A DNA stretch of 47,053 nt from Defluviitaleaceae bacterium (GCA_009778135.1 WRKJ01000101.1:1-47053), one strand, 5' to 3'. Shown: positions 15,690 through 24,325, numbered from the stretch's first letter. The notes: generated from the letters alone by a model not told the origin. Program-made: numbers and translations.

Positions 15690-16067
15690 ATGTTGCTTGA
15701 ATTACAACCTTATAGCGAAAAGCCTATTTATGAACAGTTAATGCTTGAAATTAAACGGGGTATTGTAACAGGAGAACTTGTTCCCGGTGAAGCGTTACCT
15801 AGTGTACGCATGCTCGCAACTGATATTGGAATTAATATGCATACAGTTAACAAGGTGTATAAGCAATTGCAACAAGCAAAGGTATTGGTGAAGAAAAAAA
15901 ATGGGTTTATTGTGAATCCAGAACCGTTAAAACCAACGGAAGATGCCATGACGGGCATTTCGGAAAGAATCTATGAGCTGATGATTGAGAAGGCGCTATA
16001 TGGCATTACTGATGATGAGGTTTTATTTTTAATGAAAAATGTTAATTTGACAAGGAAGGAGCATTAA
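15690..16067 (+). CDS. GntR-family regulator, YtrA-like
   Basis: This short GntR protein has 125 residues. The winged-helix domain covers about 10-75: PIYEQLMLEIKRGIVTGELV, PGEALPSVRMLATDIGINMHTVNKVYKQL. The C-terminal tail of about 40 residues is too small for a metabolite-binding domain, which defines the YtrA subfamily. Members typically repress a linked membrane-protein or ABC operon, often one induced by cell-wall antibiotics. The start is ATG 15690 after GAGGAGA; a TTG two codons earlier overlaps poorly with it. Its stop is one base before the next gene, so the two are co-translated. Confidence 0.9.
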   Translation: MLLELQPYSEKPIYEQLMLEIKRGIVTGELVPGEALPSVRMLATDIGINMHTVNKVYKQLQQAKVLVKKKNGFIVNPEPLKPTEDAMTGISERIYELMIEKALYGITDDEVLFLMKNVNLTRKEH

Positions 16068-16068
16068 A

Positions 16069-17229
16069 ATGAGAGAGTCAACACTGGTATTACTAATCTT
16101 GGTAGGAACGATTTTGTTCACAGGAATAATTTTAGGTGCAACCCCTTATTTGACAAGAAAAAACATTCAATTTGGCATTATGTTACCAGAAGCTGTGGGG
16201 AAGTCTGAACGTGTTAAACAATGGAAAAAGCAATATTTTATTTGGACAGTTTTGATTAGTATTTTGGCAACAATACCACTACTGGTAGGTTTGATCATGG
16301 ATAAAACTGAAGATGAGTTGATTCATTATCTTGCGATGATTGGGGCAGTTTTGGTTATGATGGTCGTTATTTTAAATGTGACCCTTTATTTCAAATTTTA
16401 TCGGAAAGCTAAAAAGTTGAAGGAACAAGATTCTGCTTCTAATCAAAGGAAGGCAGAGGCGCGTGTGATGGTTTCAACTAAATTCCGAACTGAAAAAATG
16501 GCGATTTCTAATGGGATATTTGCTGCCATGGGGATGTTTATCATTGTGGCGACCGGCCTTGCACCTATTGTTTTAAGCCGTCAGATCGGTGCGTATGTGC
16601 CAAAGCATTGGCATGCTGGTGATGCTACCGAATTTGTCTCTGCTACAGTAGGAACGTTTGTGATTGCCCCTTTGATTCAACTGTTGGTTTTAGGAATACT
16701 GATGTTTACCAATTATACGTTTATGGTGACAAAGCAGCTTATCTCACCGAAAAATGCTGTCCGTTCCTTGGAACAAAACCGTCGTTATCGTCTTGCCATG
16801 TCAAAATCCATTGTGTCCATAGGGATTGGGTTGCTACTTGTTTTGGCAATGCCACAGTTTATGATGATTTTTAATGTCCAATCTAGTCCGTTATATATGG
16901 CAATCGGACTGGGTTATATGCTATTTACAATGGTTATTACATTTTATACAGCCATTAAATATGGACAAGGTGGTGAACGATACACGCCACCGGTTCATCA
17001 AGCTGGGCTTAAACCTAAAGCGGGTGAAATGCTAGATGATGATGCCTATTGGAAGTGGGGAATGATTTATGTCAACCCTCAAGACCCAGCCATCTTTGTT
17101 GAAAAAAGGTTTGGCATTGGAACAACGATTAATTTTGGTAGATGGCAAGCATGGGCAATAACAGGAGTTCTTGTTATCATCACTGTTGTGATCTTAGTGG
17201 TGAGTATGTTATTAAGTGGGGAGGGCTAA
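16069..17229 (+). CDS. DUF1648/DUF5808 multi-pass membrane protein
   Basis: The 386-residue protein has about eight hydrophobic segments. The middle holds the DUF1648 signature, here YVPKHWHAGDATEF followed by the FVIAPLIQ helix (family pattern P-x-H-W-x-x-x-G). Near the C-terminus WKWGMIYVNPQDPAIFVEKR is characteristic of DUF5808. Proteins of this kind are often encoded with a small GntR regulator, as here (one base between the genes), and B. subtilis members are linked to envelope stress. No enzymatic activity is established for the family. Confidence 0.85.
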   Translation: MRESTLVLLILVGTILFTGIILGATPYLTRKNIQFGIMLPEAVGKSERVKQWKKQYFIWTVLISILATIPLLVGLIMDKTEDELIHYLAMIGAVLVMMVVILNVTLYFKFYRKAKKLKEQDSASNQRKAEARVMVSTKFRTEKMAISNGIFAAMGMFIIVATGLAPIVLSRQIGAYVPKHWHAGDATEFVSATVGTFVIAPLIQLLVLGILMFTNYTFMVTKQLISPKNAVRSLEQNRRYRLAMSKSIVSIGIGLLLVLAMPQFMMIFNVQSSPLYMAIGLGYMLFTMVITFYTAIKYGQGGERYTPPVHQAGLKPKAGEMLDDDAYWKWGMIYVNPQDPAIFVEKRFGIGTTINFGRWQAWAITGVLVIITVVILVVSMLLSGEG

Positions 17230-17232
17230 GTA

Positions 17233-17757
17233 ATGAGAGAAAAAATGATGTTATCAATGATAGCTTTGGGTACAGTAGCATTAGCTGTATTTATTGCTAA
17301 TAAGATAGTGAATGGAACTGAGGAGCGTTTGACTGTTGAAATTCCAATGATTGTTGAAAACCATTCTATGGAAGATGATTATATTCCAGAAAATGCTATT
17401 ATACGATTTGAACTTGAAGAAATGGAAGAAGCTAGTGGTATAGCTGATATAAAAGATGAACTATTATATCGTGTGACCACATTTGAAAATTTTTCAACAG
17501 GAGCGTTAACGTTCAATTTTGGTGGCTTTGATTTTTCGAGAGCTGGCATTTATAAATATCGTGTGACTCAAGTTCTTCATGAGGATATGACAGAACAAAA
17601 GAATTGGGAACTAGATTTAGTATCGTTTTACATCACGATTACCGTTACTAAAATTGACGGTGAACTAAGTCCATTTGTTACTATTTTACGAGCTAATGAT
17701 AGTGAATGGACAGAAGTTCCAGAAGTTCGATTTGTTAACACTTACCTATCTAAATAA
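17233..17757 (+). CDS. Secreted or membrane-anchored Spy0128-like pilin-domain protein
   Basis: The 174-residue protein has an N-terminal hydrophobic segment (about 5-24) acting as signal or anchor. Residues about 35-172 match the Spy0128/FctA beta-sandwich of Gram-positive pilins: LTFNFGGFDFSRAGIYKYRVTQV in the centre (the FxxxxFxxxGxYxYxVxE pattern) and the final strand VRFVNTYLSK, whose Asn usually forms the internal isopeptide bond. There is no LPXTG sorting signal and no sortase nearby. GGAGG precedes the ATG and the gene lies three bases after the DUF1648 gene, so it is likely the third gene of the GntR operon. Its role is unknown. Confidence 0.75.
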   Translation: MREKMMLSMIALGTVALAVFIANKIVNGTEERLTVEIPMIVENHSMEDDYIPENAIIRFELEEMEEASGIADIKDELLYRVTTFENFSTGALTFNFGGFDFSRAGIYKYRVTQVLHEDMTEQKNWELDLVSFYITITVTKIDGELSPFVTILRANDSEWTEVPEVRFVNTYLSK

Positions 17758-17771
17758 AGTTTTACCCACAT

Positions 17772-17813
17772 GAAAAAGATAGTAGACCAATCACACCGTC
17801 CGCTATCTTTTTC
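17772..17813. terminator. Bidirectional terminator, left arm of a 41-bp inverted repeat
   Basis: AAAAAGATAG and CTATCTTTTT pair across a 20-base loop, with T-rich sequence after. The whole 41-bp unit reappears in reverse complement at 19855-19895 with one mismatch, so the two-component genes sit between inverted copies of the same terminator. Confidence 0.85.
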
Positions 17814-17874
17814 TTTTTTACTAAAAAATTCAAGAAAAATGAAAAAAATTGATGACCCTTACGAGCCAATGTGC

Positions 17875-17880
17875 TATAAT
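17875..17880 (+). promoter_or_regulatory. -10 element of the two-component operon
   Basis: TGC-TATAAT forms an extended -10 (TGn). No clean -35 is seen at the right distance; TTGATG lies 20 bases upstream. The pattern suggests an activator-dependent or extended -10 promoter. Confidence 0.5.
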
Positions 17881-17915
17881 TTGAATAACTATTAAATACA
17901 AAAGACAAAGGTATG

Positions 17916-18596
17916 ATGGCATTGAAAGCACTGGTTATTGAAGATGAAGAAAGTGTGGCAATCTTATTAGAGAGCATTTTACAGAAGAATCGCTTTACCC
18001 AAGTCGATTTGACATTTGATGGGAAAGAAGGCTTGGAATACGGCTTAGCATATCCTTATGATGTGATTTTGCTTGATGTAGGGCTACCCAAAATGGACGG
18101 TTTTGAGGTGCTCAAACAGTTGAGAGAAAAAAAGATTCAAACTCCGATTTTAATGCTAACAGCTCGAAGTGATACGCAAGATAAAATAAAAGGGTTAAAT
18201 AGCGGTGCAGATGATTATTTAACTAAACCTTTTGACCGTGATGAATTGGTAGCTAGAGTCTCAGCAATTACAAGACGTGGTGAAAAACTTAATTTGGAGA
18301 GTGATTTTAAAGTTGCAAATTTGACGTTTAACCCAAGAATGCTAACTTTATCTTCGCAGACTGAAACGTTGCATCTGCCTTTGAAAGAGGCACAGATTTT
18401 AGAGTATTTAGTTAAACAACAACAAATACCATTGTCGCCAGATTGGTTGATTGACCATGTATGGCGTTTTGATGATGAGGTAACTGTTTCAACGCTACAA
18501 CAGCATATTAGCAGGCTACGGAAAAAGTTTAAGCGATTAGGTACAACTGTTGACATTAAAGTGGTTCGAAAAAGTGGCTATTTGCTAAAGGTCTGA
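17916..18596 (+). CDS. OmpR/PhoP-family response regulator
   Basis: The 226-residue protein has a receiver domain (1-120) with acidic residues EDEE, the phospho-acceptor Asp near 54 in VILLDVGLPKMDGFE, Thr in MLTARS and Lys in TKPFDRDEL. A winged-helix DNA-binding domain (about 130-226) contains TVSTLQQHISRLRKKF. The class binds direct repeats spaced by 11 bp. Two such arrays occur in the window (PhoP box at 10651; CTGACA array at 21338), so it is a candidate regulator of pst, but the link is inference. The ATG pair at 17913 and 17916 gives two possible starts. It is followed by its kinase with one base between. Confidence 0.9.
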   Translation: MALKALVIEDEESVAILLESILQKNRFTQVDLTFDGKEGLEYGLAYPYDVILLDVGLPKMDGFEVLKQLREKKIQTPILMLTARSDTQDKIKGLNSGADDYLTKPFDRDELVARVSAITRRGEKLNLESDFKVANLTFNPRMLTLSSQTETLHLPLKEAQILEYLVKQQQIPLSPDWLIDHVWRFDDEVTVSTLQQHISRLRKKFKRLGTTVDIKVVRKSGYLLKV

Positions 18597-18597
18597 T

Positions 18598-19854
18598 ATG
18601 ATGAATAAGACGATTAAGAAATTACGCAATAAAATATGGTTGACCTTATCGATTAGTTTTTCAAGTCTTGTTATCTTAATGCTAGCGATTATTTATTTGT
18701 TGATGAGCCAAAATACACAGCACATGATTTATCAATCGTTAAATATGCGATTATCTTCAGAAGCGTATTTTTTTGAAGATATCTTTTTTAGTGTGTTTAT
18801 CAGTAGCGAAGAAACTCGAAATATTCATGCAAGTTCACAATATTTGTCAACCTCAACACTAGAAAGCCTTGTCTCACAGGCACTACCTTTAATTGATGAC
18901 CATTATTACCATCACCTTTTAATGGATGATGCAACGTGGGCGTATATGGTACAAGGTGCTTATACCATCGAATCAGAAACGCATACAACAGACTATACAC
19001 AGATTATCTTTGTGAATGTAACAGAATTGATGGATAAGTTAAAACGTTTACTTCTTATATTGTCAGTAATAGGAAGTGCTAGTCTTTTTGTTATTATCAT
19101 TGGGAATTTTTTCGTGGCTAATAAGTTGGTTAAGCCGACTATTCGTGCTTTTGCTAAAGAAAAAGAAGTCAATGCTTTTCAAAAGCGTTTCATTGCCAAT
19201 GCGTCGCATGAATTAAGAACCCCACTTACGTTGGTTAAAGGGAGTTATGATGAAGTGCTAGACAATTTATCAAAAACAGTTATCAGTCAAAAGAAATGGT
19301 TTAATGTGATGGACTTTGGCATTAGAAGAATGGAAAGTTTAACAGAAGAATTATTGTTGTTATCTGAACTGGCACATCATAAGAGCGGGAAAATTGACAA
19401 AAATGATGTGGTTGATTTATGCGGATTGGTACAGGAAGTGGTAGCAGTATTAGAAATGAAAGTTGTGGAAAAGGGAATTACCATTTCGACAAGTGAGAAT
19501 TTGGGGATAATGGTTAAGCAGAATAGAGAAAAGTTAAAGCAAGTTGTTTTAATCTTGTTGGATAATGCCATTAAATATGTCAATCCGAAAGGTTGGATTA
19601 AGGTTGAGGTTTTAAGTGTTGATAAACAAGTGAATCTATGTGTTAAAAATAGTGGCAAAGGTATTTCGACAGTTGATTTACCGCATATCTTTGAACGGTT
19701 TTATCGTGGTAATGATGTATCTGGAAAAAGTAAAGGACACGGTTTAGGGCTTGCGATTGCTAAGGAAACCATTGAATTGTTAGGTGGAGAGATTTTTGCA
19801 GAAAGTGTCGTTGGTGAAACAACGACTTTTGGGTTTACGTTGTTCATTGAATAA
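18598..19854 (+). CDS. Sensor histidine kinase
   Basis: The 418-residue protein has two membrane helices (about 14-40 and 146-170) around an extracellular domain of about 105 residues. A cytoplasmic linker leads to HisKA with FIANASHELRTPLTLV (phospho-His near 207), then the ATPase domain with N-box DNAIKYVN, G1 NSGKGISTVDLPHIFERFYRGN and G2 KGHGLGLAIAKETIE. No clear HAMP or PAS domain is seen, unlike classical PhoR, so naming it PhoR would be premature. It shares the operon with the response regulator and ends against the right copy of the inverted terminator. Confidence 0.92.
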   Translation: MMNKTIKKLRNKIWLTLSISFSSLVILMLAIIYLLMSQNTQHMIYQSLNMRLSSEAYFFEDIFFSVFISSEETRNIHASSQYLSTSTLESLVSQALPLIDDHYYHHLLMDDATWAYMVQGAYTIESETHTTDYTQIIFVNVTELMDKLKRLLLILSVIGSASLFVIIIGNFFVANKLVKPTIRAFAKEKEVNAFQKRFIANASHELRTPLTLVKGSYDEVLDNLSKTVISQKKWFNVMDFGIRRMESLTEELLLLSELAHHKSGKIDKNDVVDLCGLVQEVVAVLEMKVVEKGITISTSENLGIMVKQNREKLKQVVLILLDNAIKYVNPKGWIKVEVLSVDKQVNLCVKNSGKGISTVDLPHIFERFYRGNDVSGKSKGHGLGLAIAKETIELLGGEIFAESVVGETTTFGFTLFIE

Positions 19855-19895
19855 AAAAAGATAGCAGACGGTGTGATTGGTCTACTATCTTTTTC
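19855..19895. terminator. Bidirectional terminator, right arm of the inverted repeat
   Basis: The reverse complement of this 41-bp unit matches 17772-17813 except for one base. It forms the same AAAAAGATAG/CTATCTTTTT stem and starts directly at the kinase stop codon. It can stop transcription from both directions. Confidence 0.85.
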
Positions 19896-19933
19896 ATGTT
19901 AACGGTTTACTCTGAGCATCGTAGCTTGTACGT

Positions 19934-20152
19934 TCAATGTTCTCTTAATATCGTAATTATATTGCCTTCTTCTAAACTTAAATCATGAGTAGTTACAAAA
20001 TCGAGCAGAACTTCCACAAATTCTTCATTTTCAAATATGTTAGTAATTATCTCTTCCTCATCGGTCGAACGACCTACGTTTTTAATAAGAGAAATAGCTA
20101 CCAAAACAGCGGATAAAATGACTAACAAAGTCGCAATACGCTTCTTTTTCAT
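19934..20152 (-). CDS. Small single-pass membrane or secreted protein
   Basis: The 72-residue product has a basic start (MKKKRIA), one hydrophobic helix (about 6-24), then an acidic domain (DEEEIITNIFENEEF). GTGAGGTGA lies just before the ATG, so translation is credible despite the small size. I recognise no family. It faces the two-component system tail-to-tail and may be co-transcribed with the lipoprotein gene upstream of it on the minus strand, although 147 bases separate them. Confidence 0.6.
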   Translation of the reverse strand: MKKKRIATLLVILSAVLVAISLIKNVGRSTDEEEIITNIFENEEFVEVLLDFVTTHDLSLEEGNIITILREH

Positions 20153-20299
20153 AAAATCACCTCACAGTACAATTGATAAAACAACTATCTTATACCTGCT
20201 AGAATATTTCTCCTGGTTTGTGTCCAGTTCACTTGTTCAGCATAGAAGCGAACACGATATTCTCGAGAATTTACATTGTTAGCTGTTGGTCCTGCAAAT

Positions 20300-21139
20300 T
20301 TAATCTACATATAACGGCATAAGTGGAATCATATAAGCTACTTGATTTGTTCCAAATTCAATTCTAATGAAAGGTCTAAACACGATAGTCTCACTGTACT
20401 CTGAAAACGATATCCGCACCCTAAATTCATAAGTGTCATCTTCATTTATACTAACATCAACAATCTCATATTTATCTATATTGGCAAAATATTCGGGGAA
20501 AATAAGCTCAAAACTATGTATTTCTTCTCCCGTTACTGGTAAGATACTGTATGTTCCATAAATTTCCAGTTCTTCATCCATTGTTGTCATAACTGGAGAA
20601 GACGTTACAATAAATATCTCTTCAGAGATGGTTTCGCGAGCTTCAATTGAAAAATTAGGGATTTCAAAACTATAGTCATCATTTCGATTTAAAACAATTC
20701 TATCTATTGTCAAAGCATCTGTCATGAGAAGTTCATCAATTTCAATCATTATGTAGAGTATTGGGTTATATTCGGTAAGTGAGTCTCTCCCAGCTGTCCA
20801 AGATATTTCATTTGTCGTAAAAGTTAGGGAATTATCATTGAAATAAATAGTTACTGAGTCAAAATAATCATTAAATAACTTAGTTATTGTCTCTTCATCA
20901 GATTCGAAACTTGAAATATATCTGAAATAAAAGGGTATCATTCTGTTGAAGGAATCTGAATTGCTACTACTTATTGACATGAATGTGTTATCTTGAGTTA
21001 ATTGCAAATTATTTATATTTATTGTATTTTTATCATTACTGATACCAGTATTTGTATCGATTACATTAGAACATCCAGACAATGATAATATAATGATAGT
21101 TAGAGAAATAAATAATGTACTTCTATTTACTTTCATCAT
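20300..21139 (-). CDS. Putative lipoprotein of unknown function
   Basis: The 279-residue product has a signal sequence ending in the lipobox LSGC (Cys near 23). The mature part is Asn/Ser-rich at first, then beta-rich and acidic, and resembles no family I know. AAGGAGG stands eight bases before the ATG pair. Upstream on the same strand is a long leader with a terminator-like hairpin (21165-21196), and further up a -10 TATAAT preceded by four 11-bp repeats (21338-21419). The gene therefore looks regulated both at initiation and by attenuation. Confidence 0.7.
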   Translation of the reverse strand: MMKVNRSTLFISLTIIILSLSGCSNVIDTNTGISNDKNTININNLQLTQDNTFMSISSSNSDSFNRMIPFYFRYISSFESDEETITKLFNDYFDSVTIYFNDNSLTFTTNEISWTAGRDSLTEYNPILYIMIEIDELLMTDALTIDRIVLNRNDDYSFEIPNFSIEARETISEEIFIVTSSPVMTTMDEELEIYGTYSILPVTGEEIHSFELIFPEYFANIDKYEIVDVSINEDDTYEFRVRISFSEYSETIVFRPFIRIEFGTNQVAYMIPLMPLYVD

Positions 21140-21164
21140 AATATATCCTCCTTGTAATAAAATA

Positions 21165-21196
21165 CCTCCAATCTCATTAAAGATTAGGATTGGAGG
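21165..21196 (-). terminator. Attenuator-like hairpin in the lipoprotein leader
   Basis: On the minus strand CCTCCAATC (21196-21188) pairs perfectly with GATTGGAGG (21173-21165), followed by TATTTTATTAC just before the AAGGAGG of the lipoprotein gene. The 3' arm itself ends in GGAGG. Leader termination or sequestration could control the gene. A second dyad (ACCAC/GTGGT, near 21285-21303) lies further up the leader. Confidence 0.55.
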
Positions 21197-21337
21197 GCAA
21201 AGTTTAATAAGTTCTTGTCTCTAATTGTGCAACAATGCCTACATCGAACCCGCTTGAAATTTATTTCAGTTTGCATAAAACCACACCCTTTCAAGGTGGT
21301 AGAAGTAACCCAGGTAATTAAGCTTACCCTCTTCCGA

Positions 21338-21419
21338 TAATGATATTATAGCAGATGAACCTGACATAAACCTGACATAAACCTGAACAAAAGCTGAACT
21401 TTTATTTTTTCTCGCTTAC
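21338..21419 (-). promoter_or_regulatory. 82-bp repeat, copy 1: promoter with four 11-bp direct repeats
   Basis: Read on the minus strand, GTTCAG, GTTCAG, TGTCAG and TGTCAG follow at 11-bp steps and lead to a TATAAT -10 element (21350-21345). This is the layout of OmpR-family activator sites. The whole 82 bp recurs at 26408-26489 with a single mismatch. It faces the lipoprotein gene. The far end carries the CTCGCTTAC motif of the dispersed repeat. Confidence 0.65.
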
Positions 21420-21436
21420 TTTAAATATTTTATTAT

Positions 21437-21441
21437 TCTAA
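21437..21441. repeat. Left target-site duplication of the IS21-family element
   Basis: TCTAA here is repeated at 23848-23852, directly outside the two ends of the insertion sequence. Five bp is within the 4-8 bp range known for IS21 elements. Confidence 0.8.
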
Positions 21442-21581
21442 TGTTTATGGTAAACTAAAAGTTACCAGATAGTGCATTTGAAAAGTTTCCACTCTAAAAG
21501 GAAAAACTAACCCCATCAAATTGATGTGGGGGAAAACAGGAGTGGTAAAATTGTTAAAAGACAGGTTTATCAAGACCAACG

Positions 21582-23056
21582 GTGAGAAAATATATAAACG
21601 AATATGAAAGGAATCAAGAACGAATAAAAGAAGCGTCAATGTTAGAGGAAAAAGAAGCGATTATCATTGAATCATCAAAGAAGCCGACATATGATACAAG
21701 TAATCGAAAGAGATATAAGATAACGCCAGAAGTAGAAGAAATCATAAATGATTGTTTGGATAAAAATGAACTCAAAAAGAAGAATGGTAATCGTAAGCTG
21801 ATCATGAAGCGCATAGATATCCACGAACATCTTAAAACATTGGGATTTAATCTGAGTTATCGTACAGTGTGTAGTTATGTTGAGACCAGGATTAAAAAAA
21901 GAAAGAGGCCTATATTAGACAAAGTTATCCACCAGGTATTAGTGCAGAATTTGATTGGGGTGAGGTTACATTAACGATTGATGAATTAGGCGGTGAGCAT
22001 CGAATGAAGATTGGCGTGTTTAGCCTCAAAAACAGCGATTATCGATTTGCTCGTTTGTACACCCATGAAAATACAGAATGCTTCTTAGATGTGCATCGCC
22101 AATTTTTTGAACACATTGAAGGCGTTCCAAAGGAAATCGTTTATGATAATGCATTGGTTCAGGTAAAGCGATTTGTAGGTGGTGAAAAAAAACCAACTGA
22201 AGCAGTTATCCGTTTGTCGTCCTATTATGGATATGAGCCAAGGTACACCAATTATTTTCGTGGTAATGAAAAAGGTCATGTGGAGCGAAGTGTTGAGATA
22301 GTGCGCCGTAAGGCTTATTGCACCCAACAATGCTTTGCCACAATTGCTGAGGCGGAGACTGCATTAATAAAGGCAATCAATAAGAATAATGCAAGTATCA
22401 AGCAACGAACTGGCATTACGGCAGACACTGCATTTGCTTACGAAAGCGAGTTTCTAATGCCAGCTAGAATACCACTGGATGTTAGTGTCTTTATGGAAGT
22501 GAGTGTGAATAAGTACAGCTTAATTTATGTGGATACCAATTTCTACTCTGTACCAGATTTTCTAAGTGAGAAAAAGGTAATGGTAAGGAAATATCCAAAT
22601 CGAATTAGGGTCTACTACAATGATGAGTTCTTATTTGAAACCAAACGTGTTCTTAAGGGTCGAAATCAGTATCAAATAGATATTAACCACTATTTAGAAA
22701 CATTAAAAAAGAAGCCTGGTGCTATCACACATAGCTTGGCACTAAAACAAGCTAAACCCTGGCTTCAAAAAATATTCCATGATTATTATGGACAAAAGCC
22801 ACGGGATTTCATTACACTTTTGGAATTAATTCAAAAAAATTCCTTACATGACGTTCAGGTTGCAGTCAAGAAATTGGAGATAAAGAAATTGCCTATTGAT
22901 AATTCTTATATTTATAATGAATTAATGGATGAAAGTGCACCAATATCAGCACCTAATGAAGGTTATGATGCGATACACAAGGCATGTGAAGAACAGCTGC
23001 TTGCGATTTCATCATTATATGGTTTTGGAGGTGTTTCAAATGAGCGAGTCCATTAA
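21582..23056 (+). pseudogene. istA: IS21 transposase IstA, frameshifted
   Basis: IstA is the DDE transposase of IS21 elements. The first part (21582-21974) carries the end of the HTH (TVRKYINEYERNQ), and the second (open through 22004-23056) the catalytic core: ISAEFDWGEV for the first Asp, PKEIVYDNALVQV for the second, and the ENDKGH-like region FRGNEKGHVERSVE for the Glu. The frame changes by -1 at a run of seven A near 21895-21901; across it the protein would read KKEAYIRQSYPPG. A further one-base loss near 21560 separates SGKIVK from TGLSRPTV in the HTH. The A run could allow slippage, but two breaks make a dead gene more likely. istB starts inside its 3' end. Confidence 0.88.
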
Positions 23057-23786
23057 GGTACTATCAACACAATTACGCTTGCCCTATTTGAAAGAAAATG
23101 CTCACCTTCATCTTGAGCAAGCAAGATTAGAGAACAAATCATATGAAGATTTTTTGATAGAAATCCTTGAGTATGAGATAGCGTTGAAAAATCAAAATAG
23201 CGTAAAAAATAGGATTAAACGTGCGAAGTTCCCTTATCACAAGACATTAGATGAATTGGTCATTGATGAATTACCTGATGGTGCTAAACAGCAATATCAG
23301 AGCTTGAGAAGCCTTGATTTTATCAGTTCTCATCAGAACATTATTTTAGCTGGAAACCCTGGAACGGGTAAAACCCACATCTCAATTGGACTGGGCTTAA
23401 AAGCTTGTATGGCAGGTTATAATGTTTATTTCACTCATGTTCCAGATTTGATTATCAGACTCAAGGAGGCTCAGAACGAGCGTACATTAGGCTCACTTAA
23501 AAAGCGATTTGAAAAATATGAACTCATCATCTTAGATGAACTTGGCTATATCTCTTTTGATAAAGAAGGTGCTGAGTTATTGTTTAACCTTATCTCCAGT
23601 CGTACTGAATGTGCAGCTACTATATTCACAACTAATCTATCATTTGACCGATGGGATGAAATCTTTCATGACAAAGTCCTTACTGCCGCAATAGTCGATC
23701 GAATTACACATCATTCTTATGTGATTAATATGAATGGTGAAAGTTACAGATTGAAGCAGTCCACTAGCTTAAAAAGAACAATTTAA
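23040..23786 (+). CDS. istB: IS21 helper ATPase IstB
   Basis: IstB is the AAA+ DnaC-like ATPase that assembles with IstA for target selection. The 248-residue product has Walker A LAGNPGTGKTHIS, Walker B LIILDELGYISFD, sensor 1 FTTNLSFDRW and an arginine-finger region AAIVDRITHHSYVI. GGAGGTG at 23027 sets the ATG at 23040, overlapping the istA end; an upstream in-frame ATG at 22929 lies inside istA coding sequence and lacks a site. It appears intact and could serve related elements elsewhere. Confidence 0.95.
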   Translation: MSESIKVLSTQLRLPYLKENAHLHLEQARLENKSYEDFLIEILEYEIALKNQNSVKNRIKRAKFPYHKTLDELVIDELPDGAKQQYQSLRSLDFISSHQNIILAGNPGTGKTHISIGLGLKACMAGYNVYFTHVPDLIIRLKEAQNERTLGSLKKRFEKYELIILDELGYISFDKEGAELLFNLISSRTECAATIFTTNLSFDRWDEIFHDKVLTAAIVDRITHHSYVINMNGESYRLKQSTSLKRTI

Positions 23787-23847
23787 AAAGTTATCAAGTG
23801 GAAAAATTTGAATTGCAATCATGGAAATTTTTTACTTGCAATATACA

Positions 23848-23904
23848 TCTAAATAAAGACATAAAAATCCGTGTTCAAAAACACGAATTTTTATGTCTTT
23901 ATTT
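23848..23904. terminator. Strong bidirectional terminator next to the IS right end
   Basis: AAATAAAGACATAAAAAT (23851-23868) pairs with its perfect reverse complement ending at 23904, and CGTGTT/AACACG extends the stem around a short loop. It serves the minus-strand secreted-protein gene (stop at 23915). Its first bases form part of the right target duplication TCTAA, so the IS sits exactly against it. Confidence 0.85.
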
Positions 23905-23914
23905 ACTAACATTT

Positions 23915-24325
23915 CTAAAAAGCAGGTCCACCACTCCACCACGTGGTTTGCGAAGTTAGAGCAGCGCCATTTATCCACATAGTTTGCCCGTTCCATACTG
24001 CATTTGCACCTGTTGCTCCTGAAATGCTAACTTGAACACGACCATGTTGAGTAATGGTATTTACAACTGTAAGGATTGTCCCTTCATGAACTGACCCACT
24101 CGCTTGATTATTAGCTTGATCAGACCTATGAAATACTAAAACGGCACCTCCTGGGTTTACGGTGAATCGTGCACCATTAAATGGTTGAATGTCTACAAAA
24201 TCTTGCCCAACTGGAATGCTTGTTGAAGCTTGTGCTGCCACAAAGGGTGAGCTTAACGCAAATGCAGTTGCAACTGAAACAGTATATTTTGTTAGTACTT
24301 TTGATAATTTTACATTTTTAGCCAT
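23915..24325 (-). CDS. Small secreted protein with signal peptide
   Basis: The 136-residue product has a long signal sequence (about 1-33), with likely cleavage after AAQA (AAQA|STSIP). The mature domain of about 100 residues is rich in Gly, Thr, Asn and Val and predicted beta (VNPGGAVLVFHRSD, EGTILTVVN, GRVQVSISGATG), and ends WWSGGPAF. There is no Cys, no anchor and no sorting motif. AAGGGGG lies 12 bases before the ATG. I recognise no family; the design resembles extracellular beta-sandwich proteins or large bacteriocins. Compare the other small secreted protein at 42050, which shares the general style but no clear sequence. Confidence 0.7.
   Translation of the reverse strand: MAKNVKLSKVLTKYTVSVATAFALSSPFVAAQASTSIPVGQDFVDIQPFNGARFTVNPGGAVLVFHRSDQANNQASGSVHEGTILTVVNTITQHGRVQVSISGATGANAVWNGQTMWINGAALTSQTTWWSGGPAF

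Larger units (their letters stand above)
21442..23847 (+). mobile_element. IS21-family insertion sequence, complete ends, broken istA
   Basis: The 2406-bp element begins TGTTTATGG and ends AATATACA. The outer 26 bp at the two ends match at about 18 positions as imperfect inverted repeats (21442-21467 and 23822-23847). TCTAA flanks it on both sides. Inside are istA (disrupted) and istB (intact) overlapping by 17 bp, the standard IS21 order. It inserted beside a strong bidirectional terminator. Confidence 0.9.

Noticed and set aside
17916-19854. Naming the two-component system PhoP/PhoR
   Set aside because: It lies near pst and there is a PhoP box, but the kinase lacks the HAMP and PAS domains typical of PhoR and the genes are separated from pst by an unrelated operon. 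The regulator of pst may lie elsewhere.
21338-21419. Short direct repeats considered as a CRISPR array
   Set aside because: The repeat unit is only 11 bp with no spacer; it fits a regulator-binding array in front of a -10 element, and no cas genes are present.
23915-24325. Treating the secreted proteins at 23915 and 42050 as one family
   Set aside because: Both are small, secreted and beta-rich, but I see no alignable motif; only the second has Cys residues and linked permeases.
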